Assembly (NCBI RefSeq): GCF_021018895.1
Contig: NC_079378.1
Coordinates: 13,540,160-13,604,159 of the forward strand
Direction of reading: 5' to 3'
DNA length: 64,000 nucleotides
Source of the DNA: Seriola aureovittata
Taxonomy: Eukaryota > Chordata > Actinopteri > Carangiformes > Carangidae
Position numbers and translations under genes: made by a program
Shown: piece by piece, positions 26,266 through 37,700 of the stretch
Layout: each line of letters opens with the position of its first letter
Numbering within the stretch: position 1 is the stretch's first letter
The notes under the pieces: generated by a model
Database searches by the model: none
What the model saw: the letters and a program-made list of their open reading frames with translations, nothing else
Told to the model about the DNA's origin: nothing

Positions 26266-26989
26266 TTAGGAACAGAATTGTTCATCAACTGTGGGTGTGA
26301 TCACTTCTGAGCAAGGTGTGGGTTTTATTCATATGAAGTTGTGTGTAAATGGAAACAGGGCTCTGATAATGCTCTTAGTGCCTTGAGGTGGGTGGAAAAG
26401 GTGAACTGCTGTTGATGTGCCCTCCACAAGCTGAAGAAAAGATCGATATAATATCAGTGGAGAAAAGGATGTCTATAGAAATTTGAGGTTTTAATATAAA
26501 CACGCCTACTGACGGAATTTATTCTTTTTCAGTTGGAGACACCATAAGATTTCACTCTTTAATTTAATTCACCCTTTAATTTCATTTCATATAATCTAAG
26601 TAATCAATTTATCAATCAACGTTTTGATTATATTGTAAGGTAGAACATTCCTTACAGTAAGAGGAGCAGCATCCATAATGGACAATCAGAAAAGCACACC
26701 AATTTTATACAATGATTCACCAGGTGTGCACACATATTTGTGTGTACTACCAACTGCAACACCTTGAATGCCTTCCAGGAGAGACTGTCCGTGTCTTGTG
26801 ATGGAGAAATTAACATTAGTTTCAAACCTGCAATCACCATTTTTGTCTTTTTGCCCATTTAGGGGCAATGGAAACAAGTTGTAAAACACAACACTGACTC
26901 ACACAGAGTTCCATCATTCATTTGGAGTCACGTTTCTGGTCACCTGGTGAATGTTTCTGTTTCTGTGAATACTCTGTTTTCAGTCTCCA

Positions 26990-27245
26990 CTCAACTCCTG
27001 AGGCAAATTTCTGGCTCTTTAGCTATTATTTGCTCCACTGTGTTCACCTGCTCATTGCTAACAGTGTCTGTCTGCTGAGCAGGTGCTGAGCAGGTGCTGT
27101 ACGGAGGCTTTTTTTTTTTTTTTGTCACTAAACAGCAGCCTGCTGAGGCCAATAACAACATGGTAAAATTATGGACTGGACAGCTAAACACTGAGCTGGG
27201 GAGCTGCAGATTCAGGTGATAATTTACTTCTAGTTCATCACTGTG
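26990..27245 (-). repeat. Dispersed repeat family B, copy 1
   Basis: Contains 'tgctccactgtgttcacc', 'gctaacagtgtctg', 'tgagcaggtgctgta', then a T run and 'cactaaacagcagcctg'. The same order of phrases is seen at 42105-42290, and the reverse orientation at about 30950-31085. Confidence 0.55.
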
Positions 27246-28077
27246 AGTGACCCCTTTCACATTGCCACATCGTTTTCACACTGTCATTTCATACATCATC
27301 ATTATAAAAATGTTGATTATAGCTGTCTGATTATAGACTTGAGCAAAACACCTTTGGAAGCTGCTGGGAATCCTGGGTTGAGTATTTATCACCATTTTGA
27401 TCAGGGTGTTGAGTAAAACGCCGGCATTACATGAATTTCACTGGGTGAGTGACTTCTTGTTGTTGGGAGTTCTGGTAGAACGAGATGATGCTGGCAGATG
27501 GATGAATGTCTATTTTCAAGTCTATTTTAAAACAGTTCTCACATGCCCATATGTATGTTGGAAGAGATATTGGTGGTTGTAAGCATTCCTCCTGTCCACA
27601 CTGGCTGTGAAGAGATCCCCTCTTAGAGCGACTCCAATGTAAGAAGTGAGGGACAAAAACATATACCTGTTATGACCCTCACTTTCCCCCCCATGTGTTC
27701 CTTTTCTGCCTCTACTCCCATTACTACTACTACTACTATACTAATTACTGTCCAGCAAAGGCAAAATAATTAAAATAATTTTAGAAAACTAAATAGTCGA
27801 CATCAATTTCTTTCAAGTAACTGACCCTCATTTACAATAGGAGCCATCCAGGGAGGCTGTATGTCTTCATTTAGGATGCAAAAATGTAAAATCCTCATAA
27901 CAATTGCACAAACTTCATCACACACTACTGCTTGGGGACAGAGTAATCATTAAGAACAAAGAAAAATCTATTTATGGAAGACATTTCCTCTCTGAGTGCA
28001 CAAGAGCCCCATTCATTTTTTCCTAAAGCCATTTCTGTTGTGCACAAAAGGAAAGTTGGTCTGTGTCTGTTTGTGCT

Positions 28078-28082
<5 letters not shown>

Positions 28083-28137
<55 letters not shown>

Positions 28138-28157
28138 TGTGTGTGTGTGTCTGTGTG
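28083..28157. repeat. (GT)n microsatellite
   Basis: An uninterrupted GT run to about 28134 and then an imperfect tail. Frames through it on both strands are artefacts. Confidence 0.97.
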
Positions 28158-29439
28158 CGCATGCATGAGTGCATGCATGGTAAACCGGCTTTTGTGCAAT
28201 TCATTAGAAATTCTGCTGACAGAGACTTGCAGAGAACGCTGTGGTGTGTGTGTGTGTGGAAGGAATATTAAGAGGATTGCTTCTGCCTGGAGATGGCCTG
28301 CAGCTTTAAAGATATCAGCTCCTTCATAAGAAGCATAACGTCACACAAACACACACACTGAGTGGACAGCAGTGTATACATCAATACATGTGGAGCATTT
28401 GGGCCCACAAACCTTTCTCATTACAGTTAATAATCCTGATTAACACAAGCTGCAGTCAGAACAGCCTGGCACTGGCTCAATAATAGTCAGACAAATAATG
28501 TACAGTGTCATTCAGAAAGACAGAGAATGTGGTTGCAGTCACGGTTTGGGTTTATAATGAAGCTGTTAATCATCTAAACTATAACAATCGACCAACTTTT
28601 TCCTATTCGAGCATTCCTGTAGAGATCCCTAAGTACTGCTATAATCCATATTTTTATATTAACAATCGATCAAATCACCGTGTAATGTGAAAATTGTTGC
28701 TCATAGTGGTAAACCCACAGAGAATTACGACTTAACTCCTCAGCTCCGCGGAGTGTTTTAGTATCTTTCAACTCATTGTTTTGGTTTTATGGTCCACAGA
28801 CTTACTGTTGTGTGGTTCACTCTTTCATCAACCTTGCTTCCAGCCCCAGCAGGCAGTGAAAAAGCGCTGATAAACCAACTGCTGCTCGGTGCAGGGCGGG
28901 TAGTGTACAGTGTGCAGAGGTGTGAAATTGGACGGGGGTTTAAACTTCTCTCTCAAGCTGTTTTTTTTTTTTTTTTTTTCCTTCTTCACACAACTACTCC
29001 ATCACTTTTTGCGAGTGTTAACACCATGAAAAGACTTCAAGGAGAGACTCCGTTGAACGCGTGCACCATTATCTCCATTTGTACCATTCATCACGTTGCG
29101 ACGGCGATGATACACAAAAGACACAGCGTTCTCTGAGGCGGCGCGATGCAGCCAGGAGGAGGCCACCATGCCAAGATTTCTGCCCTCCCTCCAAGTCAGC
29201 AGATATAAATACTTTTATCTCTAGACGTGGTTGGATGACACTTTGTGCGACTTAATTTATTTTCAGAGGCCTTGGACTCTTTCTGTATTTCTATTGTGAT
29301 TATCTCTGCCCCAGCTGCAAACCAACATGCATTTGTTTTCTGTAGCCTTTTTTTTTTTTTTTTTCAAATCTCCTTTTGAGTTTATTCAACCCCCCCGGGC
29401 TCCAGGAAGGGCTTTGGCTTGAAATTTTTATATTAAAAT

Positions 29440-29770
29440 GCTTATTTTGTAGGTTATGAAAATGAATAACAGCGGCTCCTCTGTGGTTGGTGTTCAGTCT
29501 CCAGTCTAATATGGGTCAATTTGACCTGGGCAGCTGAGTGGACGTGTATGAATATTAAAATAAGTGCTATAATCACTCTCCGTTTAACAGCCCTCAAACA
29601 TATGCCCTGCTTTAAACTGTGCATGAATAGTTGTATAAATCTTTCAGTATGCACTCATCTACAGTGAGTTCATCATCCAGGGGCCCTCATTCCCTCTAAG
29701 GCCATTCATTTTTCATGGAGCCCCGCTGGTGATGGAGCATGTCCACAAGTAGGACTGGGAAATTACTGTG
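29440..29770. promoter_or_regulatory. Candidate conserved non-coding element
   Basis: Unique, moderately GC-balanced sequence with no repeat phrases and no exon structure, including 'tgtatgaatattaaaataag' and 'catgaatagttgtataaatc'. It lies 4 kb upstream of the C11orf87-like transcription unit. The suggestion of a regulatory role rests only on its unique character. Confidence 0.22.
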
Positions 29771-30321
29771 AGAATCTCAGACGGTTTGGGGTGCGAATGT
29801 AAAACAGCACAGAGACCTTTATCTGATTAAATGTTCCTCTTTGCTCTTATCTGTTATTACTTCTCACCTCCATAAATATGCAGTGTTTTAGACATCATGC
29901 TGCATTGTAATCTGCTCTGACTGAGACACTGTGTGGCACAATCTTGCGAATCCGGGGATTACTCAGATACAAATCTGAATTTTGAAGAAAAACCAGAGTT
30001 GTAAGATTTACTAAGTAATGTTTCAGTTTCCTCCGAGCTCTCTGCAGACAGTTTGAGACTCTGCTGCAAACATTTTTTGGATTCTGATTTGAGTTTATTT
30101 GATTTCTCATCATTTAATTCAATTTATTAAAATGCGAATTAAGGTTTATAATTTCTGAGATGATACAGATACAGTTACAGTTATAACCCTCCAGTAGACT
30201 AGGGATGAGCCACTACAGGGTAACAAAACCTCAGAAGCCAGATTTACAGAAAACAAATTCAATTCATAAAACAATCTTATTGTTACCACTGATAAAATCC
30301 AGATGGATTATCCAAAAAAAA

Positions 30322-30341
30322 AATATATATATATATATATA
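30322..30341. repeat. (AT)n microsatellite
   Basis: Short AT dinucleotide run following an A tract. Confidence 0.9.
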
Positions 30342-30550
30342 CATATCCATAAAAAAGTCTCACATTTCTCAAACTTCAGTGAGGAAACGTTCCTGTAAAA
30401 TGGTTAGTTGGTTTAACAGTGTTTATTCTGTGTATATGATTTCAGCAGGGACCAAGAGGCTGAATACAGAGGTGTTGTGGTCAGGTTTGTGGAGTGGTGT
30501 GTGATGAATCGCCTGCAGCTCAAGATTGCTCAGACCATGGTGGATTTAAT

Positions 30551-30575
30551 GAGAGAGAGAGAGAGAGAGAGAGAG
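30551..30575. repeat. (GA)n microsatellite
   Basis: About 12 GA units inside the LINE remnant. Confidence 0.92.
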
Positions 30576-30949
30576 GAATCCCCTGTCTCCAGCAAAGGAT
30601 GTAGAGGTGGTCGACAACTGCAAGTACCTGGAAGTCCACCTAGACAACAGACTGGATTGGGGCTGATTTATAAGAACTCTGAGACCCTGTATAGGAAGGC
30701 TCAGAGCCAGACGTTCTATTAGCCCAATACCCCGAGGAATTTTTCGACTCATGATTTACAATCTGATGGCAAATTCAGTGTCAGTGTAGCAAGGTTTGCA
30801 CTCTGTGTGTAGAAAGGTGGAAAATGAGGTGGTGTGTGGGCATTCAGCAAGTCTGACTTTAGTGCAGGAGAATGGAGATCCCAGTCCATCACAAAACATC
30901 CACTTTAACTATGAGCTACGATGGATCATGACATACTTATACGTGAAAC

Positions 30950-31085
30950 AGCGTTGTTTTGAGCTGCAACAGGCAGCTGCTGCCAGCAAAAAAAGCTCTA
31001 AAAATCCACTGTACACGGTCTGCTCACCATCAAATGTCAGATGGACAAAGTCTGCTACTAGCTGGAGAACATAGTGGAGCATTTA
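30950..31085 (+). repeat. Dispersed repeat family B, copy 2, nested in the LINE remnant
   Basis: Reads 'tttgagctgcaacaggcagc', 'ccactgtacacggtctgctc' and 'agtggagcatttag'. These are reverse-complement counterparts of family B phrases at 26990-27245 and 42105-42290. It separates two parts of the retrotransposon and so appears to have inserted after it. Confidence 0.4.
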
Positions 31086-31629
31086 GAATATATACAGACG
31101 TTCTTGTCTGGTGATAGAGTGGATCATTTCTTGATGGTCAGTGTCTTGTACTGGGACGGCAAGCTGAAAGCAGCTGACACTAACAGGATCAACAAATATC
31201 AACATCAGGACGGCTGGCTCTGTCCACAGGGTGGGAGGTTCAGCTGGATTCTCGGGTGCTACATAGCATCATGGACAATATCTCTCACCCCCTCTCACCT
31301 TGGATGAGCACAGGAGCAGTAGAGTCCAGTGGACACCCAATGCCACAGGAGAGCCTTCCTGATAGTGGCCACCAGTCTGTTTCAAGACTTAAGTATCTCA
31401 ACAATTACTGTTTTGGAATACATACAAATATTCAATGTCCCCAGATGATGAAATCTGCTGATATCCCCTTGTCCTGCACTAGAACAATGCAAGAGGCTGC
31501 ATTGATGGGGCTGTATGGCTTCAGGTACCAATAAAATGATGCAGTACAATCATGGAAGCTCAGTCTGAATGGCAAATCCATGAGTTTTAAAGCTGATCAG
31601 ACGCCAAACCACAGCATAGCAGTTTATGA

Positions 31630-31770
31630 TGTAATAATAATAATAATTTATTTATATAGCACCTTTAAAATCAAAGTTTACAAAGTGCTGTGACAACAAA
31701 GCAAAGGCGATAAGAGGCAAGAGGCTCAGAAGGCATTAAAACAACAATATAACAACAGAAAGCCAGACAG
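31630..31770 (+). repeat. SINE/LINE 3'-tail-like repeat
   Basis: Begins with (TAA)n, then 'tttatttatatagcaccttt' and 'acaaagtgctgtgaca', a widespread fish repeat signature. Confidence 0.55.
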
Positions 31771-33799
31771 TAAGGCCAGAGAGACGCAGGACAGACGTGA
31801 TAAAGTTAGAGATAAGACATACAATATATTTCAGTAGAACTAAAAACAATTAGAGAAGGTAAAAAAAGCAATAGAAAATGATAAAAAAAATTTTTAAAAA
31901 GACAATAAAAAGTCAATTAGGTTTTCCAATTTTTGAAGATTTTTACTAGTTTGGAGAGTTAACACAACGGCAATCATTTTACATTTCAGTGTGACAGTCA
32001 CAAAGTAAAGAGCAGAAATAAGGTGTTCAAGTTACAAAATAATCTACCACGAATGCGTGATGGTTTGCAGCAAAAGTTGAGCCAACTTTTTATCGGACAA
32101 CACTGAGTTGTTTGCATCTTCTTCCTCCATGTGACAACAAAGTGGTCCAGTTCATATGGATAGAGAGGGGGCTGCATTTTTGACATAGGGCTAATGTTGG
32201 TCTGATAGCATCCATAGGCAGGATGCATGTTGCATAATGATTTGTTGACTGCCCTCGTCACATCAGTACAATTCACAAATCAAAACGATTTTATAGTTTT
32301 TTTGTGTTTGTTTGTTTGGTTTTTCTTTTTGTTTGTTTGTTTGTTTGTTTTTTGTTGTATTCATGAAGCTGTTTTAGCTTCATACAGATGTTGGTTTGAA
32401 TGTTTTAGAGCTGTGAACTTGCCCTCCAGTTCCTTTGTGCAATGCATCATGAGAAAATAGTCCATCAGCAACACACGTAAATGTGTCTTTACTACTTCTT
32501 GAGTGGGAACACACTACAGACTAGCATAATACTAAGAAACTCAGCAACTGCAGACCTGATAAGTTATAAAAGCACAAAATGGAAAAGTATTTTTTGCTTG
32601 GGAAAGTGGTATCAGAGGCTTTGAAGCCTCAGTAGGTCAAGGTGTGGCCTCATTGTAGAAACGTCTCCTCACTGTGTTCTCCTTCACCCACACTTCTATA
32701 TTTGGAGTGCATGTCACACTGTCTGCACTAATCTCCCAGTAAGGGAGGAGCTGAGCTCAGTTTGGTGCTGATCTAAATTACTGGTTTTCAACATTATTTC
32801 GAGTGACTTTTTTAGCAAAAGGTTTAATCTCTTCACCAAACGTAAAACAGAGGGGGTAACTATTATTCATGAGTAGTTTAAATGTGAAAACTAGTGCTTA
32901 CACAGGGTTATGCTTATGTTAAGAACATTTTCTTAATTCCATACTGAATTTCATGACTGTTTTACGTCTGAAGATTACCAGTTATCAAGTAATATATTGT
33001 AGCTAGAAGGTAAATGTCGGTATAACTGATTTGGGTTTATCTCTCATCATCATTGAGCCAGGAAATCCAAGTTTAATCAGGAAGAAAGTCTGGGTGGAGA
33101 TGAGGAAGGTTCAAACGTAATGGCTGTTTTTCCAGACTCTAAAGTCTTTGTAAGAAACTGGGACTTTTGAATGGAGTTCAATAAAGGCTGAGATCTTACA
33201 GACGGCTGCTTTAGGTTGACAAAACTTCAATAATACGAAATTGACATGTATTATGTAAATTCTTTTTTGAAAGCTGCATGTTCAATGGTGTTAATGGTTT
33301 GACTAAACGTCTGCAATATTCAGCAGTAAATTTGTGATAAATACACATGGATGTTTACCAATATGTTCCATAATGCCTCTGTATTAATGTCTATAGAGTA
33401 GAGGTGTAGGTGCGATGAATATGTCTCTATATATTTCTACCAACTTTTATATACTATTATTTTTGAGAAATGGCTAATTATTGACATTCCTATGTTTAGA
33501 TTGGCCCAAAATGAATGCATGTCAACTGGACATTAACTACAACCCTTATAATAAGGCTTAAACGCCTCAAATCATGTAGGTTTGCAGCATTTGACTGACC
33601 ACACCCTCAGGAATGCCAGTGGTTACCGATCAGGGTATAATATTCAAACTAATTTACCTCTGTGTTTATTTGATTTAAGTAAGAACACATAAGCACTTAT
33701 TAACACAGCCATTAGAAGGAAACAAAGGCTCTCTGGTGTTGGTAGGCTAATACATAGACTACATCTGAAGAAGAAAAAAAAGAAACAGCCCCGCCAGCT

Positions 33800-34055
33800 G
33801 ACTGGTATACGGGACCTTTAATGCAGCTGCAGCTCTTCATTCAGATGCTGAGTGGAGCAGCGGATGACCGGAGGAGGGACGCTTTTCTAGGAAAACCAGA
33901 ACACAGCTCTATTCTAATCGCATTTTTAAAACCCACTTTGACGCCCACTGAGGGATTTTTGCCCCCGGTGCGTATAGCATTCACCTGAGAAAGTGCTGTC
34001 CTGGATGCAGACTGAGCGGATTGCGGCAATCAAAGTGTCCTGGATGATCGGAGCT

Positions 34056-34088
<33 letters not shown>

Positions 34089-34185
34089 CACATTGTATGA
34101 AATACGTCACCACGATCCAGTTTTCCCATTTACACATATCGTCTCTCCACTCACGGACTGTTCCCCGTACTGACTATTTCACCAG
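33800..34185 (+). other. Untranslated first exon of the C11orf87-like gene
   Basis: Ends in a consensus donor (accag|gtaagaat) at 34185/34186 and pairs with an acceptor (ttttcggtgcag) at 34629, giving a 444-base intron just before the coding exon. The stretch has the (CAG)10 run at 34056-34085 and no long frame. The start point is approximate; no TATA box stands out. Confidence 0.5.
34056..34085 (+). repeat. (CAG)10 trinucleotide repeat in the 5' UTR
   Basis: Ten perfect CAG units within the presumed untranslated exon. In the transcript they would be CAG, as the gene is on the plus strand. Confidence 0.95.
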
Positions 34186-34727
34186 GTAAGAATTTATTTA
34201 TTTTATCCCTTTATTTAAATTGGCTGTATAGGCTTGAGATCTAACAAATGCAGTCATTACCCTCTGCGTAAAGCTGTCATTCTCGTCCTAAACGCTGCTG
34301 CGTGGAGTGAAGAAAAAGAATGGCTTCTGTAAGGCTAAATCTTGTAGGCCTACGTTTTTGCTACAATAGATGCTGTAGCCTATTGTCCTTTTTACTTATA
34401 CCCCATCGTACAACGTCCGTTTTTTTTAAACTGAGGGGTTGTCGGGTTTGGAACATTGTGATTTCGTGTCAAATGGTGCGCATTTCCTGTGATAATTGTT
34501 TCAGATTTGTCTTATTAAAGTAGCCTGGGCCAGTTAATGAGACTCTGTGGGCGGGTTTCTGATGGTTTTGATAGTCAGTCTCCTCTGGAGCTGGATGAGC
34601 GGGTCTCATGTGTCTTCTTTTCGGTGCAGGTAACCACATGCGCGGGCCGGTGTCACCGCGCTGAGCCCGGAGAGCACGAAGGGTACTGGGGTCAGAGAGA
34701 CAAAAGTGGACCGGGAAGGTGGACCGG

Positions 34728-35156
34728 ATGACAGCCAGAACCTCTGAGGCCTCGGGACTGTCGGTGCCGCTGCACCGCTGTAACGGGGTTCTCCAGGCCA
34801 ACAACGGCACCTGCGCGGAGCAGCTCAGCCTCTTTCCGCCGTTCTCCTCCACCCTCGCGCTCCTCGTGCTGGTGGCCGTGCTCGTGGGGATCATCCTCGT
34901 TTCCCTGGCAACGTTCCACTTCCACAAGAGGAAGCTCCGGAATAGGAAGATCCAGCGCGCGCAGGAGGAATACGAGCGCGACAGTCGCAGCCCCGCGCGC
35001 GCCGGGGCGAGCGGGGAGCCCGCGAGGCCGTGCGTCATCGTCCGACCGGTGAGATGTGAGGAGAAGCTCTCGTGCCAGAGCACGGACAGCGGGGACGTCA
35101 CCGCAGCGGCTGAGGACAAACAGGCGCTGCACGAGACGGTTCCCCTTGACTGTTAA
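34728..35156 (+). CDS. C11orf87-like neuronal single-pass membrane protein
   Basis: A one-exon CDS of 142 residues, preceded by an acceptor at 34629. I chose the ATG at 34728 because it follows the splice acceptor and its MTAR resembles the MSAR start of human C11orf87. A short N-terminal outer part has two cysteines and an N-glycosylation site (NNGTC). A hydrophobic segment (about residues 41-64, SSTLALLVLVAVLVGIILVS) is followed by a basic stop-transfer (HFHKRKLRNRK) and then IQRAQEEYERD. This block from FSSTL to EEYERD is the hallmark of C11orf87 (neuronal integral membrane protein). The tail is shorter than in human (142 against 197 residues). The GC content is far above the surroundings, which also opens long spurious frames on the minus strand. 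Function is little known. Poly(A) signals at 35268 and 37181 would give short and long 3' UTRs, the latter containing the Tc1 insertion. Confidence 0.85.
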   Translation: MTARTSEASGLSVPLHRCNGVLQANNGTCAEQLSLFPPFSSTLALLVLVAVLVGIILVSLATFHFHKRKLRNRKIQRAQEEYERDSRSPARAGASGEPARPCVIVRPVRCEEKLSCQSTDSGDVTAAAEDKQALHETVPLDC

Positions 35157-35267
35157 CTTAGTGCAACTTCAGGGAATGAGACTGTGGAATTAACAGGAAA
35201 AGCAATAAGGCACAAAGAACTCCCACACCCATCTCTGCTGCTTGTAGACTTAGAAACAGCAGGAAAA

Positions 35268-35273
35268 AATAAA
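35268..35273 (+). terminator. Candidate proximal poly(A) signal
   Basis: AATAAA 112 bases past the C11orf87-like stop codon. A second AATAAA lies at 37181-37186, beyond the Tc1 element. Which is used is not visible. Confidence 0.4.
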
Positions 35274-35333
35274 TGCAGAATACTCAGCAGAACAGTAGTC
35301 CTAGAGGTAACACTAGTACTACATTGGCAAATA

Positions 35334-36591
35334 CTAGACGGGTGACAAATTAAAGGAAAAACCTGAACAAATGAGTGGAGAAACACAACAAATGTAGATG
35401 CTTCCACACAGGTGCACTGCATGGTACAAGTAAGCAATTCACATCCAATCAAGCTCTGTGGCATGTATAAAAATGCTGAGCAGACCCAGTTGATTCTGAT
35501 TTTGTATCAAGATGACAAGAGGTAAAGATCTAAGTGACTTTGAAAGAGGGTTTATTGTTGGGGCAAGGATGGCAGGAGCTTCAGTCACAAAGACTGCTCA
35601 ACTGGCCAGTGTTTCAATCGGAACAGTGACTAAAGTGACATCTGCATTTAGCTCTTTGGGAAAGACATCAGTAAGTAGGGTTGGAAATTGTGGTCGACAG
35701 CGCACATTAGATGACCGTGATGCACGTGCATTAGTGCGATATGTAAGGAAAAACAGAACAGCAACTCTTCCTCAGGTGACCGAGATTGTCAATGCAGGAC
35801 GTGGTCAGACTGTGTCAGCAAGAACAGTCCGTCGACAGTTGCATAGAGAGGGATATAGTAAGATTGCAGTGCAGAAACCCCTCATTACAAAGACGAACGC
35901 ACATTTGAGAGTTCAGTGGTGCAAAAACCATCAGCACTGGTCTGTAGAGATGTGGAAAAAAGTGATATGGTCAGATGAGTCATTCTTCACCATATTCTCC
36001 ACAAGTGGGCGAGTGAATGAGTGGCATACACCAAGAGAAAGGTACAGGCTAGAATTCTTGACCCCTTTAGAGGGGGGATCCGGTGGCTCTCTTATGATGT
36101 GGGGGGCATTTTGCTGGCATGGTTTGGGTCCACTTGTCACCTTAGAGGGAAGGGTCACTGAAAATCAATACAAAGTTGTTCTGAGTGATCACCTTTATCC
36201 TATGATGAAACATTTCTATCCTGATGGGAGTGGTCTCTTCCAGGTTGACGATGCCATTCATAGGGCACAAGAGGTCACTGAATGGTTTGAGGAGCATGAA
36301 AATGATGTGAATCATATGCCATGGCCTCCACAGTCACCAGATCTCAACCCAATGGAACACCTGTGGGAGATTTTGGACCGAGGTGTTAGACAGCGCTCTC
36401 CACCACCATCGTCAGAACACCAAATGAGGGAATATCTTTTGGAAGAATGGTGTTCAATCCCTCCAGTAGAGTTCCAGAGACTTGTCGAATCAATGCCAAG
36501 GCGCATTGAGGCTGTTCTGGCGGCACATGGTGACCCAACAACTTACTAAGACACTTTAAGTTGTTTTTTCCTTTAATTTGTCACCCGTCTG
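35334..36591 (+). mobile_element. Full-length Tc1-like transposon
   Basis: About 1258 bases flanked by TA (35332-35333 and 36592-36593), the Tc1/mariner target. The inverted ends match over about 28-30 bases: left 'gacgggtgacaaattaaagg' at 35337-35356, and the same read on the minus strand at the right end. The left end has one extra base near its tip. A single transposase frame fills the middle. A TATA-like 'tataaaa' at about 35466 precedes its ATG. It lies between the C11orf87-like CDS and its distal poly(A) signal. Confidence 0.9.
35512..36549 (+). CDS. Tc1-like transposase, uninterrupted
   Basis: 345 residues, the usual length for Tc1 transposases. The N-terminal third holds the paired-type helix-turn-helix DNA-binding region ([20 protein letters not shown]; a second HTH around [15 protein letters not shown]). 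The DDE catalytic domain follows: WSDES with D155, [11 protein letters not shown] with D246/D247, and [14 protein letters not shown] with E282. The usual second block is FQxDNxPxH. Here N is D, P is I and one extra residue separates D246 from E282 (35 between, against the usual 34), while D247 would give exactly 34. The C-terminus ([19 protein letters not shown]) is canonical. No stop or frameshift, so the copy is young or under selection. Activity is uncertain because of the altered block. Confidence 0.92.
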   Translation: MTRGKDLSDFERGFIVGARMAGASVTKTAQLASVSIGTVTKVTSAFSSLGKTSVSRVGNCGRQRTLDDRDARALVRYVRKNRTATLPQVTEIVNAGRGQTVSARTVRRQLHREGYSKIAVQKPLITKTNAHLRVQWCKNHQHWSVEMWKKVIWSDESFFTIFSTSGRVNEWHTPRERYRLEFLTPLEGGSGGSLMMWGAFCWHGLGPLVTLEGRVTENQYKVVLSDHLYPMMKHFYPDGSGLFQVDDAIHRAQEVTEWFEEHENDVNHMPWPPQSPDLNPMEHLWEILDRGVRQRSPPPSSEHQMREYLLEEWCSIPPVEFQRLVESMPRRIEAVLAAHGDPTTY

Positions 36592-36593
36592 TA

Positions 36594-37700
36594 GGTTAGC
36601 TATGTGGTCACACTCTTTCCTCTTACACTAGTATTTAGCCGACCAATAACTCCTTATGGGACTGTATAAAGTATTTGCCTGCTTTGACTTTTGGACCTCC
36701 TCTTCCTTCCAAGCCTAAAATGTTGTTTAAACCTCAAAAATGTTTAAACTTTAAATCCTCCCTAGGATGTGACACATGGTTGTGTTAAATTATTAAGAGT
36801 TGACGACACAATACAGACCATAATGGCTTGCTGATCTGCCTTGGCATGTCCTCTGACACACTACCAGTATGTAGTTAGACTATAATGGATGTTGTGGTGC
36901 TGTTAGGCAGTGCAAAGCTGCATATAGGCTATAGAAATAGCTTATTTGTTTGCATAGTATTTTTTCCTTCAATTAAGTGACTTAGCATATTTGCATAAAG
37001 TACTGTCCTCCAATGTCTGTTAGACATCTGTAGGTAGCTCTAGTTAGCCTGACAGGATGCAAGACTTTTTTGCTGTAGTTATGCACATAAGATTTTTTTC
37101 TTTAACGTGTCAGGTAGTAAGTTTTTGCGCTAATACAGTATTTTCATTTTTGAGTATTTTTAATGTATTCTCTGAAATGTAATAAATTGAGAATCCTTCC
37201 AACAGAGGGCTTCAGTTCAAGCCAATCTTTTTTTTTTCTTTCATGATCCTTCATATTGCATCATAGTGGACCTAATAGAAATTCAGTGTCATTAATTATA
37301 TGAGTTCACTGTAAATGTATGCCATTATGAGAGCTGGAATGTTTTACAGTAACATCATCTTTCTGGAGTTCATATAATCTGCCTTATCAAAGGAAAATAT
37401 GTAATATTCAAAGTTTATAAATAAATACTTACATTATGTTAATCCTTTTAATGTGTCAGTAATCTTAAACACTTGTAGCCTCTTGACCATTAGTCAATAA
37501 CCCCAAATGCAACTACTTAGGTAAATGTGCAACCACACAGTATATTGAATTGACTGCTAAAATTTCCCACCATTCTTCCAATATTATACTGTATAGGTGA
37601 CATTTGATACTATGCAAATGTTTGGATGGATTTTCAGTTCATCACCTGTTTTCATTCCACTAAACAAGTACAAATGACCTTGAGCTCATTCCAATTACAG
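36594..37700. other. AT-rich stretch downstream of the Tc1 element
   Basis: No clear exon. It probably includes distal 3' UTR of the C11orf87-like gene up to the AATAAA at 37181. I looked for upstream exons of the next gene and found none convincing; a 30-base candidate (FITCFHSTKQ) just upstream of 37670 is too weak to call. Confidence 0.4.

Larger units (their letters stand above)
30440..31430 (+). mobile_element. Decayed non-LTR retrotransposon (LINE) fragment, split by an insertion
   Basis: The plus strand encodes pieces of the C-terminal part of a fish LINE reverse transcriptase. At about 30485-30550 the translation includes FVEWCVMNRLQLKIAQT. At about 30598-30658 it reads DVEVVDNCKYLEVHLDNRLD. 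After an interruption, about 31138-31190 gives SVLYWDGKLKAADTNRINK, and about 31260-31290 gives IMDNISHPL. This is the normal order of the region after the catalytic YxDD domain. Stops and shifts separate the pieces. A (GA)12 run at 30551-30575 lies inside the first part, and a family B repeat splits the two halves. Family (L2/Rex-like) is a guess. Confidence 0.65.
22803..33800. other. 11 kb intergenic region
   Basis: I found no convincing exon on either strand between the PSMG1 start and the 5' UTR of the C11orf87-like gene. The region holds microsatellites, interspersed repeats, a decayed retrotransposon and some unique, non-repetitive stretches, listed separately. Open frames here are driven by simple repeats or chance. 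Confidence 0.55.

Noticed and set aside
27974..28329. Frames rich in C/V or H/T
   Set aside because: They are readings of the (GT)n microsatellite on both strands.
28789..29255. Plus-strand frames of 115 and 64 codons upstream of the C11orf87-like gene
   Set aside because: Contain a poly-T run read as F residues and no exon borders. Sequence looks unique, but there is no coding support.
34469..35132. Long minus-strand open frames (216 and 146 codons) opposite the C11orf87-like CDS
   Set aside because: They are shadows of a GC-rich plus-strand exon. The plus strand carries the recognisable membrane segment and EEYERD block; the minus frames match nothing and have no splice context.
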